Translations under genes and position numbers: made by a program
Shown here: positions 22,456 to 30,517 of the stretch, piece by piece
How the letters are laid out: each line of letters opens with the position of its first letter
Numbering within the stretch: the first letter of the stretch is position 1
The notes under the pieces: model-generated
What the model saw: only the letters and a program-made list of their open reading frames with translations
Told to the model about the DNA's origin: nothing
The model's database searches: none
IMG/VR virus record: IMGVR_UViG_3300028763_000010
Location: 21,744-85,743 of that record
Reading direction: 5' to 3' (one strand)
Length of the DNA: 64,000 bases
Source: a virus

Positions 22456-22795
22456 TTCTCTCCTTAATGGCTTTCGTTATTATCATATTTCTTCTTATAC
22501 ATCTTTCAAGAAACACTTTGTAGATTATTCTTCTTTCAATCGGAGCTATTCGTATGCACCGGTTGAATTTGTGTGTCTTGTATACTGATAATGTAAGAAA
22601 ACCTCCACGCTTAATGATATGGGAAATTACTTGACCATAATAGTTCAGTAGTCTTTCTATATCGTTACGCGTGACAGATTTAAAATTTACTGGATCCTGT
22701 TCTTTTACTTTGGCCAGGACTCTTTTACTTATTTCCTTATTTGTAAATAGCATATCATAATGATTTGCGACAAAGATAACACTTTCATAAAACAT
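22436..22795 (-). CDS. Lone minus-strand gene; possible HU/IHF-like DNA-binding protein
   Basis: The 119-residue protein runs SVTRNDIERLLNYYGQVISH then IIKRGGFLTLSVYKTHKFNR. This echoes the HU/IHF N-terminal pattern (threonine-x-x-aspartate-ile, helix, Gly-Gly, beta-strand), and the C-terminus is Arg-rich (RCIAPIERR-like). It is the only minus-strand gene inside the 13.3-42.6 kb plus block and no plus-strand frame competes between 22456 and 22802. It converges on the membrane-protein gene with a 20-base overlap. The HU-like reading is tentative; coding itself is fairly likely. Confidence 0.5.
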   Translation of the reverse strand: MFYESVIFVANHYDMLFTNKEISKRVLAKVKEQDPVNFKSVTRNDIERLLNYYGQVISHIIKRGGFLTLSVYKTHKFNRCIRIAPIERRIIYKVFLERCIRRNMIITKAIKERTTFLNQ

Positions 22796-22802
22796 AACGT
22801 AA

Positions 22803-23168
22803 ATGAAAACAAAATTAGTAAAACCAAATTTAAGCTCGTTTGAGCTATCTAAATTGAATTTCTATGCTGACTACTTAGGTTACATATTTAAGTTCAACAG
22901 AGAGAAGCAAAGCGCCCTTTTTGAAACCATAGAAAAAGAAGTTGCATACATACAAATGGATGAATACAATCATCTCTTTCTTGTGTGGAAAAATGATGAA
23001 CGTATAGAATTTATTGATGAAAAGATAAATATTTGTATGAAACTACATGATATCAATATTTTCCCTGATGTATTTTCTACATTATCATTAATTATTGGTA
23101 TGCATGTAATAACTGGAGAAACAGTTTCAAAACAAAAATATAAAAAGCTATGTCTACACACTCTGTAA
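22803..23168 (+). CDS. 121-residue protein of unknown function
   Basis: MKTKLVKPNLSSFELSKLNF with an aromatic-rich N-terminal part and a beta segment (YNHLFLVWKNDERIEFIDEK), ending KYKKLCLHTL. No motif. Its start lies 7 bases from the start of the divergent minus-strand gene, so the two share a promoter region of at most a few bases. It overlaps the next gene by 19 bases. Confidence 0.45.
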   Translation: MKTKLVKPNLSSFELSKLNFYADYLGYIFKFNREKQSALFETIEKEVAYIQMDEYNHLFLVWKNDERIEFIDEKINICMKLHDINIFPDVFSTLSLIIGMHVITGETVSKQKYKKLCLHTL

Positions 23169-23485
23169 CTACAACCTATGATGAGTTCTTAGATAAGCTT
23201 TATGTTCTTTGTCCTATTGGTAATGCTGAGGTAATATACCAGGTTATGCTTACCATATTGAATAAACCACTTCCTACTAAAGAATTGTTGACATTTGAAT
23301 TACTATGCAAGCGATTCAAAGATTATCAGAACTTCATTAAGCCGTTCAATGCCGGCGAGAAACAGTTCATCAAAAAAGACAAAGAAGAGAAAGAACTTGG
23401 AGCATATATTCAATTGGAAATGTACAAGAATGATTACAGTAAACAACACAACGATCCTAATGATTTTTATTTATTTGGAGTATGA
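23150..23485 (+). CDS. 111-residue helical protein of unknown function
   Basis: MSTHSVTTTYDEFLDKLYVL with a mostly helical body (ELLTFELLCKRFKDYQNFIK) and an acidic/basic C-terminus. It overlaps the helicase gene by 4 bases (ATGA), so it is translationally coupled to it and may be a loader or partner. No motif recognised. Confidence 0.45.
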   Translation: MSTHSVTTTYDEFLDKLYVLCPIGNAEVIYQVMLTILNKPLPTKELLTFELLCKRFKDYQNFIKPFNAGEKQFIKKDKEEKELGAYIQLEMYKNDYSKQHNDPNDFYLFGV

Positions 23486-24876
23486 AAGATAAACCTATTG
23501 ATTTATTTAACCAACCTAAAGTAGTAAAACCAAAGAAAGAAAAGAAACCAAAGAAGTCAGCTGACCGGGACCCGAATGTTACTCTCAATAAAGAACAAGA
23601 AGAAGCCATTCAGCTATTACGAGCTTTTTTGAAATCTGATACTGATTTTGATTTTACTATTGAAGGTAAAGGAGGAACCGGAAAATCCTTTCTGATTCAA
23701 GAGTTATTTAAACGCAAGAAACAGAACTCAGATGAATGGTATGTTCCGAATACCGTAATTGGTGTATGTGTTACTCACATGGCACGTATCAACCTTATGA
23801 AGTCAATACCGAATACTACTACTTATGCTTCTGCAGCTAATCTTACAGCAATGTATGATCCTAATGGAACATTGTATTTTGTAGAAAAGTATGGTGGTAG
23901 TCAGTTTTCGGAACTTATGGGATATAAGTACATCGTAGTAGATGAATGCTCTATGTTCTCAAAAGGTATGATTGCTATGCTTCGTAAGTGTTGCTCTAAA
24001 ACAGCTAAGATTATATGGCTCGGTGATTCTAATCAGTTGCCACCAATTGAAGCTGATGGAGATAATGATAGTCCTACTTTTGATTTCAAGAACAAGTATC
24101 GACTTACCATTAAAATGCGTCAAGAGAATGAAGATCATATAGCAATTCTTGGTGACGAAATTTGTGAACATATTGCCGGTGATAAAGATGTTTCTTTCCT
24201 TTCTACTATGACTCAGCAATGGGATGCAGTAAAAGGTAAAGGATATTCAATTACAACCATGGACAAAGCCATAGACAGCTATGTAAAGAACTTTCAGGCT
24301 GGAATGGATATTCGTATCACTGCATACAGAAACAAGCGTATAATCGAACACAATAAAGTAATTCGGAATATGCTTTGGGTGGAGAACTCAAATGAAATGT
24401 ATGTTCCCGGCGAACTTATTGTTATGAATGAACAGTATGCACCACACATGAATATTATCGCGTACAATGGACAATCATTCCGTATTCAAAATCTACATAT
24501 TGAAATGGTAGAGTTTGTTGAATGTTTTGTCATATCAGTTCCAAAAGTTGGAAGAAAACCTAAATCAAAAGAGACAGTGCAATTGCTTGTTCCTACTGAA
24601 AATGGTTATCCTCTTTACAAAAACCATTTGGATAAGCTGAAACGTACTGCGATAAAAACGCATGAATGGTCCGAACATCAAGCTTTCAAAGGAAAGTTTG
24701 CCAATATATCGTATGGCTATGCTATGAATAACTATAAGATACAAGGTAGTACCATAAAGGGATGCTATGTAGATTTAAGTGATATCATGAGTGTAAAGCC
24801 TATATCAAACAAACGTAAGTTACAAGCTTTTTATGTCGGAGTAAGTAGGCCGACTTCATTTTTAGCAATATTTTAA
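23482..24876 (+). CDS. SF1B DNA helicase (Dda/RecD2/Pif1-like)
   Basis: A 5'-to-3' helicase for replication restart or recombination. The 464-residue protein shows Walker A GKGGTGKSFLIQ (about residues 64-75), motif II VVDECSMFS (about 152-160), motif III LGDSNQLPPIEA (about 181-192) and motif VI AFYVGVSRPTSF near the C-terminus. The basic head (KPKKEKKPKKSADRD) is a likely DNA-binding tail. Length matches Dda-like enzymes. It overlaps the upstream gene by 4 bases and lies a few genes before the DnaB helicase. Whether it is Dda- or Pif1-like cannot be settled by eye. Confidence 0.85.
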   Translation: MKDKPIDLFNQPKVVKPKKEKKPKKSADRDPNVTLNKEQEEAIQLLRAFLKSDTDFDFTIEGKGGTGKSFLIQELFKRKKQNSDEWYVPNTVIGVCVTHMARINLMKSIPNTTTYASAANLTAMYDPNGTLYFVEKYGGSQFSELMGYKYIVVDECSMFSKGMIAMLRKCCSKTAKIIWLGDSNQLPPIEADGDNDSPTFDFKNKYRLTIKMRQENEDHIAILGDEICEHIAGDKDVSFLSTMTQQWDAVKGKGYSITTMDKAIDSYVKNFQAGMDIRITAYRNKRIIEHNKVIRNMLWVENSNEMYVPGELIVMNEQYAPHMNIIAYNGQSFRIQNLHIEMVEFVECFVISVPKVGRKPKSKETVQLLVPTENGYPLYKNHLDKLKRTAIKTHEWSEHQAFKGKFANISYGYAMNNYKIQGSTIKGCYVDLSDIMSVKPISNKRKLQAFYVGVSRPTSFLAIF

Positions 24877-24879
24877 ATT

Positions 24880-25035
24880 ATGATAATATCAATATTTGAT
24901 TACAACATCAGTGGTATTCCACCAGTTGTCGGCCCTATTGATTACCAACCTCATATGCAAGGTCATATTCATTTCGAAGAACGTAAGTTTCCGATAAGTG
25001 ATATTACTCTTGAATTTATTTATGTAGGATTTTAA
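24880..25035 (+). CDS. 51-residue small protein
   Basis: MIISIFDYNISGIPPVVGPI then HMQGHIHFEERKFPISDITL. Predicted small beta protein with Pro-rich turns and two His. It begins 3 bases after the helicase stop and ends 10 bases before the next gene, so it fits the operon. No family recognised. Confidence 0.45.
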   Translation: MIISIFDYNISGIPPVVGPIDYQPHMQGHIHFEERKFPISDITLEFIYVGF

Positions 25036-25045
25036 AACAAATAAA

Positions 25046-25345
25046 ATGAAAAAATTAATTCATAGTCCAGCACCTTGGTATCCTATTCAATTTGCAGGAA
25101 TATATATGCTTAATGATTCTGATAATTACGAATCAAAAGTATTATTATATTGTGATGAAGTAGGTGAAGATATTGCTGAAACAAATGCTATAATAGCATC
25201 TAAGGCACCAGATATGTATAAAGTATTATTTCAAGTAATACATCATGATGATAATGTAAAAGAATATTTTAGATTGCCTGATCCTGTAAGAGAAATAATT
25301 GATAATATTTTAAAAGATATTGAAACATTAAAAACAAAAACATAA
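25046..25345 (+). CDS. 99-residue protein of unknown function
   Basis: MKKLIHSPAPWYPIQFAGIY, then an alternating segment (YESKVLLYCDEVGEDIAETN) and AIIASKAPDMYKVLFQVIHH. The pattern of a short HSPAPW start, a beta sheet and a C-terminal helical ASKAPDMY is common to small phage proteins of unknown role. Ends at the start of the next gene. Confidence 0.5.
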   Translation: MKKLIHSPAPWYPIQFAGIYMLNDSDNYESKVLLYCDEVGEDIAETNAIIASKAPDMYKVLFQVIHHDDNVKEYFRLPDPVREIIDNILKDIETLKTKT

Positions 25346-25597
25346 ATGATTAAAATTGGACTAAAAGCAAATGCTCAATGGTCTTTTGAAGCAATGAATG
25401 GCAATACGCTTGGTGGTGAAACTGATACTTCACGACAATTTAGTAGTATTATGCATCTTAGTCCGGAACAGTTCTTTGATTATAAAGAACTTCTTGACCA
25501 ACATGGATTTGATAGTATTAAGTCACTGACTGAGCTTACAGAGAATCAAAAAACTGAGTATAAATGTGACTATATATGTCATGTAATTAAAAAGTAA
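25346..25597 (+). CDS. 83-residue protein of unknown function
   Basis: MIKIGLKANAQWSFEAMNGN, then SPEQFFDYKELLDQHGFDSI and a Cys near the end (YKCDYICHVIKK). No recognised motif. It directly abuts the preceding and following genes. Confidence 0.45.
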   Translation: MIKIGLKANAQWSFEAMNGNTLGGETDTSRQFSSIMHLSPEQFFDYKELLDQHGFDSIKSLTELTENQKTEYKCDYICHVIKK

Positions 25598-26095
25598 ATG
25601 GCAAAAATTTGTAAACACGAAACATGTACGTTTCCAATATTCTCTCACAACTATTGTCGTAACCATCAACACCTACGTACTGATGATAAAGCACAAAAAG
25701 TAAGAACAGCAATAACTACTTCTATTAATACAAAGAGTAAAGCTATAAAGCCTAAGTTTCGGCAGCCGACTGGTGAACTTGAATTATTCAAAGAAGTATG
25801 GAACGAACGCCCACATGTTTCAGAACTTAGTGGTGATAAACTATACTTCTTTGATATCAATAATTTCCACCATTTGCTTACTAAGAAAACGTATGAGCAA
25901 TTTCGGTTGTATAAACCAAATATCATTCTTCTTACAAAAGGTGAACACTTTCAAATACATAATGTAGCTCAAAGTGTGCTTGTATCACAAGATAGTAGAT
26001 GGCAGAAAGTATTTGAGAAATATCAACAACTAAAAGAGAATTACAACTATGGCCGAGAAACGGAATTACAACAGAAAACCACCATTACCGGCTAA
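25598..26095 (+). CDS. NinG/HNH-like recombination protein with zinc finger
   Basis: The 165-residue protein starts with a Cys/His cluster (KHETCTFPIFSHNYCRNHQH) and a Lys-rich linker. A second half follows with ELFKEVWNERPHVSELSG, NFHHLLTKKTYEQFRLY and NIILLTKGEHFQIHNVAQ. The ERPHVS...NFHHLL...NIILLTxGEHFxIHN order is a divergent HNH-like fold seen in Bacteroidota phage homologues of lambda NinG, which acts in recombination. It overlaps the DnaB gene by 47 bases. HNH chemistry is inferred. Confidence 0.5.
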   Translation: MAKICKHETCTFPIFSHNYCRNHQHLRTDDKAQKVRTAITTSINTKSKAIKPKFRQPTGELELFKEVWNERPHVSELSGDKLYFFDINNFHHLLTKKTYEQFRLYKPNIILLTKGEHFQIHNVAQSVLVSQDSRWQKVFEKYQQLKENYNYGRETELQQKTTITG

Positions 26096-27554
26096 TGATT
26101 TTGGTAAACTCCCACCACAAGATATTGAATTTGAAAAAGCAATTCTTTCAACAGTCATTAATTATCCTGATAGTTTGGGTTTTGTGCTTTCTATTATTAA
26201 ACCTCAATGTCTTTATAAAGTAACACATCAAAAGATACTAGAAACATTAATGGGAATGTCTGAACAGGAGGTTCCCATTGATAATACTACTCTTGTGCAT
26301 GCTTTACGTAAGAATGAAATGATTGATGATGTAGGTGGTCCATATGCAATAATAGTACTTGCCGGTGAACCTCATTCACAACAAAACTTGGAATACTATT
26401 GCTATGTGATATTTGAAATGTATGTTCGACGTACTATGATTGAACTGTTCTCAAATGAAATCAATAACTTATACAAATACGATGTAGATATTAAAGAAAT
26501 CTATGAACGTGTTTATGAAGAGTTAGAAAAGATATTTGAGAACTTCAATGATAAACAGATTAAGCACATGAAGAACTCAGTTGATAAGGCTATCAATGAA
26601 ATTCAGAACTACTCAAGTGGTAAAGATATTTCATACCTTAGAACTGGGTTTAAATTGCTTGATGAACATGTATATCTTGCTCCAAAGTTTATCCTTGGTA
26701 TAGCAGCATCACGTGGTGCCGGTAAGACTAGATTTCTTATTGAACTTATGCGTTCGATATTTGAAATCAATCCGGAAGATGTAGCTGCTCTATGGTATTC
26801 AATGGAAGATAGCGATACAAAGATCATTAGACTGTTCGCTGCAAAGAAAACAGGACTTACTGAGGCACAAATGCAAGGTAAAGGGTACAAACTATCCAAT
26901 GACGAATTAAAGTCCGTTACAGGAGAGATAAACAAGTTTTCTAAGTATGATATAGATTTTGTAAATGAGCAAGAAACAATGTCAACCATATCACGTACTT
27001 TCAATCGATTCATAAAGAAAAGAGAAAAGAAAGTATGTTTTCTGATTATTGACAATATCATGCTTATTGATGATTTGTATAACAGCCCAGCCGGTTCCAA
27101 CCAAATTCAAATTGAAGATAAGGTTGCGGCCAGCATTCGCGCTATCGTAAACAATGCCGATAAGAAAGGACATAAAGCTATTGTGATATTCTTGCACCAC
27201 ATGACAAAGGAAATGGAGAGTAAGAATAATTTCGAAGAAGCCTATCGTCCTAAGCTTAGTCACATGAAAGGAACCACTCGTTTTGCTGATGTTGCCAATG
27301 GTATTATTCTATTGAATAACCCGGGCATGCATAAAGATCTTATCAAAAAGCATTCTTCTCTTCCGGATATCAATTGTATCAATTCAAATGGTACTTCTAT
27401 GTTTGTAAAAAGAGAAAAGCTTTTAAAGAATATGCTTATTGCTGAGGTAGCAAAGAATAGAGATGGTGATATGTCTGACGACTCTAAAGCTATCCAACGA
27501 TGGATAGTTGATTTCGGTACTATGAAGTTTAATGAATTAAATACTCAAAAATAA
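26049..27554 (+). CDS. dnaB: Replicative DNA helicase, DnaB family
   Basis: Hexameric 5'-to-3' fork helicase. The 501-residue protein has a DnaB-type N-terminal domain (PPQDIEFEKAILSTVINYPD; ALRKNEMIDDVGGPYAIIVL) and a RecA-like C-terminal domain with Walker A ASRGAGKTRFLIE (about residues 220-232), and LIIDNIMLIDDLYN near residue 335 as Walker B. The order, length and DDVGGP motif are diagnostic. The length is normal, so no intein is present. It overlaps the previous gene by 47 bases. No separate DnaG primase is visible in the window, so primase is encoded elsewhere or supplied by the host. Confidence 0.88.
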   Translation: MAEKRNYNRKPPLPANDFGKLPPQDIEFEKAILSTVINYPDSLGFVLSIIKPQCLYKVTHQKILETLMGMSEQEVPIDNTTLVHALRKNEMIDDVGGPYAIIVLAGEPHSQQNLEYYCYVIFEMYVRRTMIELFSNEINNLYKYDVDIKEIYERVYEELEKIFENFNDKQIKHMKNSVDKAINEIQNYSSGKDISYLRTGFKLLDEHVYLAPKFILGIAASRGAGKTRFLIELMRSIFEINPEDVAALWYSMEDSDTKIIRLFAAKKTGLTEAQMQGKGYKLSNDELKSVTGEINKFSKYDIDFVNEQETMSTISRTFNRFIKKREKKVCFLIIDNIMLIDDLYNSPAGSNQIQIEDKVAASIRAIVNNADKKGHKAIVIFLHHMTKEMESKNNFEEAYRPKLSHMKGTTRFADVANGIILLNNPGMHKDLIKKHSSLPDINCINSNGTSMFVKREKLLKNMLIAEVAKNRDGDMSDDSKAIQRWIVDFGTMKFNELNTQK

Positions 27555-27751
27555 TGGAAGAAGAAAAATTAGGACAAAAACCAATTTGTCCATCATTAGG
27601 ATATGGTCTTGGAATGTCTCAAAGATTATTTATTGCTACAATGGCAATGCAAGGATTTCTTAGAGGTGATGATACTTTAATACATTCAGAAGATGTTGCA
27701 AAATTATCATTTGAATATGCAGATGCTCTTTTAAGACAAGAAAATGAGTAA
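27554..27751 (+). CDS. 65-residue protein of unknown function
   Basis: MEEEKLGQKPICPSLGYGLG, then MSQRLFIATMAMQGFLRGDD and a helix of Asp/Glu. Starts on the DnaB stop codon (1-base overlap) and overlaps the next gene by 8 bases. No motif recognised; coupled to DnaB. Confidence 0.45.
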   Translation: MEEEKLGQKPICPSLGYGLGMSQRLFIATMAMQGFLRGDDTLIHSEDVAKLSFEYADALLRQENE

Positions 27752-27962
27752 GATTGATGGTAATGTACCAAAACGTTTTCCTAATACTAAAAAGGATTAC
27801 GTAAAGTATCTGAATGAGCTTGGTGAATCTCTCGGGGATGATGAATTTATCATTGCCGGCATAATGCGAAAGAGAAGAGATAACTATGGATAACTATTAA
27901 AAGACAATGATCCGGTTGCTTTCAACCTTGGTTACAATGAATGGAAATTAAATCAAAAATAA
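27744..27962 (+). pseudogene. Small gene split by an in-frame TAA
   Basis: MSKIDGNVPKRFPNTKKDYV ... AGIMRKRRDNYG stops at TAA 27891-27893 after 49 residues. The same frame then continues LLKDNDPVAFNLGYNEWKLN to a second stop at 27960-27962. The sequence around the stop (Asn-Tyr-Gly-stop-Leu-Leu) reads naturally as NYGKLL, which one AAA-to-TAA change would explain. It may be a recent nonsense mutation, a sequencing error, or readthrough. Function unknown. Confidence 0.55.
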
Positions 27963-27966
27963 ATAA

Positions 27967-28158
27967 ATGGAAAACGCGTATAAAATTGTAGTAAGCAAAG
28001 TGTATTACATATCTCATGAAGAAGCACGTCAACGTAAAGCAAATGATGAAACAGAACGTGAATGTGCAAAACGTCTTGCTCTACGTAATATGGAAGAAGA
28101 TGGACGTAATGGGTTCCTAGAGCCTTGTGAAGATAATTTTCAAGTTCATATAATATGA
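27967..28158 (+). CDS. 63-residue protein of unknown function
   Basis: MENAYKIVVSKVYYISHEEA, then an Arg/Glu-rich helix (ECAKRLALRNMEEDGRNG) and a short tail EDNFQVHII. The charge pattern and the N-terminal strand are similar to small phage proteins of unknown role. It overlaps the next gene by 4 bases. Confidence 0.45.
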   Translation: MENAYKIVVSKVYYISHEEARQRKANDETERECAKRLALRNMEEDGRNGFLEPCEDNFQVHII

Positions 28159-28400
28159 ATAATGCAATAGAAATTAATTATTCTCTTTTTAAAGATGGAT
28201 TGGGAATGGATGAAATTAGAAATATGTTTTATTCATATTGGGAATCAAACACATTTCAAAATGATGCAGTATCAAAAGGACTTCTAGAATTTACAAAAGG
28301 AAGTAAATTTATTCAAATTAAAAATGAATCAAATGAAACTGTAAAAAGTATCTTAGTTGATAGTAATACAGGTTCAATAATAAAAATAAATCATGAGTAA
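28155..28400 (+). CDS. 81-residue protein of unknown function
   Basis: MNNAIEINYSLFKDGLGMDE, ending IIKINHE. Small alpha/beta domain with no motif; AT-rich codons. Overlaps the next gene by 8 bases, so part of the DnaB-to-GNAT run of coupled small genes. Confidence 0.45.
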   Translation: MNNAIEINYSLFKDGLGMDEIRNMFYSYWESNTFQNDAVSKGLLEFTKGSKFIQIKNESNETVKSILVDSNTGSIIKINHE

Positions 28401-29286
28401 AATATTCGATTTTAAATCAAACAATGTTCAAGAAATGGAACTTGATGTTCTAAAACAAACATATCATGAAAAAAACTTCGATGGTAAACCCTCTTTCAAT
28501 GGTATCTATCACTATGAACTTATTGAACGTATTGCTGCTATAATAGCAAAAAACAATATCAACTTCAATATTGAGTCAATCTTTGCCGCTAACAACAAAA
28601 AGGCCGGTCGTGATGGTGTATCAGTATCAAAAGAATTAGAAGCTCAGTATGGAGATAATTCTATTCAAGCGCATGTTCTTCGTCGCGTATTTACTACTAT
28701 CCGGATTAATGATTTGGAAGATGATGAAACGAACACCGGTCTTGCAGTTGCATTTCACCAAGATGGAATTCAGATAGCTATTGGCCCTAACGTAAAGATT
28801 TGTCATAACCAATGTATTCTTGCAGCTGACAGAATGATTTCTACTTATGGTGGAGATGGCAAGATTAAAGACCTGGACAAAGTATTTCAAATCATTGATG
28901 ATTGGATGCAGAACTTTACTGAGCAACGTTCACATGACCAAAAGGTAATATCGCGCATGAAAGCAATTGAAGTGTCTTACAACGATACTATGGCGCTTAT
29001 TGGCCGGTTGAATACTATACGTGTTGTAAAAGATTCTTCTGAAAAATCATTGAAGAAACTTGAAGCAAATGTAGGTAGAAATTATCCTCTTAATCAAACA
29101 CAGATTTCAACATTTGTTGAGAACTATCTATTGGAATGTATTAAGCGTGATTCTACGAATATGAGTTTGTGGGATATCTACAATATCTCTACTGAATTGT
29201 ATAAGCCCGGGCAAACTGATTTTCCAAATATTATTGGACAGAACATTGCTTGGTCTGAGTTCTTAGTAAAAGAATATAATCTTTAA
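28393..29286 (+). CDS. DUF932-like phage protein
   Basis: The 297-residue protein has LAVAFHQDGIQIAIGPNVKI then CHNQCILAADRMISTYGGDG near residues 118-160, resembling the 'phage/plasmid-like' DUF932 group, whose members carry an xxFHxDGxxxxxGPxVxxCxNQC signature. The N-terminus is helical with KAGRDGVSVSKELEAQYGD. The family's biochemical role is unknown. It lies among coupled small genes after DnaB, which suits a DNA-metabolism helper. Confidence 0.5.
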   Translation: MSKIFDFKSNNVQEMELDVLKQTYHEKNFDGKPSFNGIYHYELIERIAAIIAKNNINFNIESIFAANNKKAGRDGVSVSKELEAQYGDNSIQAHVLRRVFTTIRINDLEDDETNTGLAVAFHQDGIQIAIGPNVKICHNQCILAADRMISTYGGDGKIKDLDKVFQIIDDWMQNFTEQRSHDQKVISRMKAIEVSYNDTMALIGRLNTIRVVKDSSEKSLKKLEANVGRNYPLNQTQISTFVENYLLECIKRDSTNMSLWDIYNISTELYKPGQTDFPNIIGQNIAWSEFLVKEYNL

Positions 29287-29296
29287 AAATATCATT

Positions 29297-29755
29297 ATGG
29301 AATTTGTTGTAAAAATAGAAGATAATTGGATTGAAAATATTTATATTGTTGATGAAATAAAACATCAAATTATACAAAGTCTTTCAAAACAAATCACAGA
29401 AAATTTATTAGAAGGACATGTAAGATTAGTTGGTGAAATTGCAAGTAAAAAAGTTATTGAATCATTTGATGCAATGGCAAATAAAGCAACTGCTGATTTT
29501 ATTGAAACTGGTAAATTAAAATCAAGTAGAAGTTCGGCAATGATTAGTGTTGCAGAATATATTGCTGAAAAATTTGAGTATAATTCAAATTACAATAGTC
29601 AAAAAGAATTGATTGAAAAACTTGCTAATAATTATTCTGTTGAAATGAAAAACAGATATGATATGATGTTTGCTTCTCAACTCGTTATAAAAATGAGTGA
29701 ACAAGGTTTATTGAAAGAAGGAGTATTTGATTCATTGATGAAAAAGGATGAATAG
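29297..29755 (+). CDS. 152-residue helical protein of unknown function
   Basis: MEFVVKIEDNWIENIYIVDE then long amphipathic helices (SLSKQITENLLEGHVRLVGE; MANKATADFIETGKLKSSRS). Probably an all-helical multimer. It overlaps the next gene by 8 bases if the earlier ATG (29748) is used, or ends 1 base before 29757. No motif recognised. Confidence 0.45.
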   Translation: MEFVVKIEDNWIENIYIVDEIKHQIIQSLSKQITENLLEGHVRLVGEIASKKVIESFDAMANKATADFIETGKLKSSRSSAMISVAEYIAEKFEYNSNYNSQKELIEKLANNYSVEMKNRYDMMFASQLVIKMSEQGLLKEGVFDSLMKKDE

Positions 29756-29756
29756 C

Positions 29757-30362
29757 ATGAAAGACGTAAATATTGAAAATGCTTTTGTAGTATTGAAAGG
29801 TAATCACATGTCAAATGACATTGAGCTTGGTAGTATCTTTCTCGAATGTAAATGCGAACGGTTCAAATTGAAAGTTCTTTCTTATGAACGTAAATTTAAA
29901 GATGGGAATACTATTTTTGAACTCGATATTGAAAATCCACATGATTTCAAAATGGCTGTATTTATCAATAATGAAGTGTCATTGAGTTATTGGACAAAGA
30001 AACGTTCTGATGTGTTTATCATTGGTATGATGCCAGTTATCTTAGCTGATGGAACAATTCGATATTTTGTATTCAATCAGTTTGCAGAAGAAAAATTGTA
30101 CATTGCTCCAGGTAATCATTTAGGAATGGAACTAACAGTAGTAAAATACAAAAGTTGTACTGCTACATTTGGTGAAGGACCTGGTTGGGCGACTATCTAC
30201 AGTATCGATAGCCATCAAGAAGGACAAGGACATGCTCAGGAACTACTTATTCAAGCAAAAGCGTATTATTCCTTACTTGATAAAGAAATGGCTTCTACAG
30301 TAGCTTTAAACCCTACTGTGGAGCATATCTTGGAAAAACTTTCTATTAAAGAATACAAATAA
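29757..30362 (+). CDS. Divergent GNAT-type acetyltransferase
   Basis: The protein has 201 residues from MKDVNIENAFVVLKGNHMSN; an ATG nine bases upstream (29748) is possible. The second half matches the GNAT fold: TIYSIDSHQEGQGHAQELLI (about residues 147-166) is motif A with the acetyl-CoA loop QEGQGHA. LLIQAKAYYSLLDKEMASTV and NPTVEHILEKLSIKEY follow as the expected helix and C-terminal EKLxIK. The substrate is unknown; phage GNATs may modify host proteins or small molecules. The small-RNA locus begins 46 bases after its stop. Confidence 0.55.
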   Translation: MKDVNIENAFVVLKGNHMSNDIELGSIFLECKCERFKLKVLSYERKFKDGNTIFELDIENPHDFKMAVFINNEVSLSYWTKKRSDVFIIGMMPVILADGTIRYFVFNQFAEEKLYIAPGNHLGMELTVVKYKSCTATFGEGPGWATIYSIDSHQEGQGHAQELLIQAKAYYSLLDKEMASTVALNPTVEHILEKLSIKEYK

Positions 30363-30373
30363 TTAGCGAATTG

Positions 30374-30405
30374 TTTGGTAAACTTATAGAATTGTCTTTT
30401 CTTTG
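30374..30405 (+). promoter_or_regulatory. Bacteroidota-type promoter for the small RNA
   Basis: TTTG at 30374-30377 is 20 bases from TTTCTTTG at 30398-30405 (one mismatch to TAnnTTTG). This is the best -33/-7 pair seen in the window. The start would be about 30409-30412, just at the first stem of the RNA. Confidence 0.6.
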
Positions 30406-30407
30406 CA

Positions 30408-30504
30408 GTGTTCAATCGGAGTGACTATCGAATGAACATTCGGTAGTACCCTTTTGATACACTTAAGACCCCGAAGGAATGTCACTCCCTTTCGGGGTTT
30501 TTTG
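30408..30504 (+). ncRNA. Candidate small RNA with pseudoknot
   Basis: About 95 bases between a good promoter and an intrinsic terminator, with no open frame. P1: GTGTTCAA (30408-30415) pairs with TTGATACAC (30454-30462). P2: an 11-base complement ACTATCGAATG (30424-30434) / CATTCGGTAGT (30437-30447), of which about nine pairs are sterically possible. P3 is the terminator stem. GGAGTGAC (30418-30425) is exactly complementary to the terminator loop GTCACTCC (30481-30488), making a possible pseudoknot or terminator/antiterminator switch. A 71-base span outlined by this complement lacks a T loop and is not a tRNA. No known family recognised. Confidence 0.55.
30468..30502 (+). terminator. Intrinsic terminator of the small-RNA locus
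   Basis: ACCCCGAAGG (30468-30477) pairs with CCTTTCGGGGT (30488-30498) with one bulged T, followed by TTTTTT at about 30497-30502. The loop carries the GTCACTCC complement to GGAGTGAC upstream. Confidence 0.8.
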
Positions 30505-30517
30505 CGTTTAATAATTA

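Noticed and set aside
22385-22588. A plus-strand gene in the stretch before the lone minus-strand gene
   Set aside because: It begins inside the membrane-protein gene and has atypical composition; the minus-strand frame fits the stretch better.
26049-27554. Intein in DnaB
   Set aside because: The protein has normal length (501 residues) and a continuous domain order; no intein block is seen.
30418-30488. A tRNA closed by GGAGTGAC/GTCACTCC (71 bases)
   Set aside because: No T loop, no D-arm pattern; the same sequence is better explained by the small RNA with pseudoknot and terminator.
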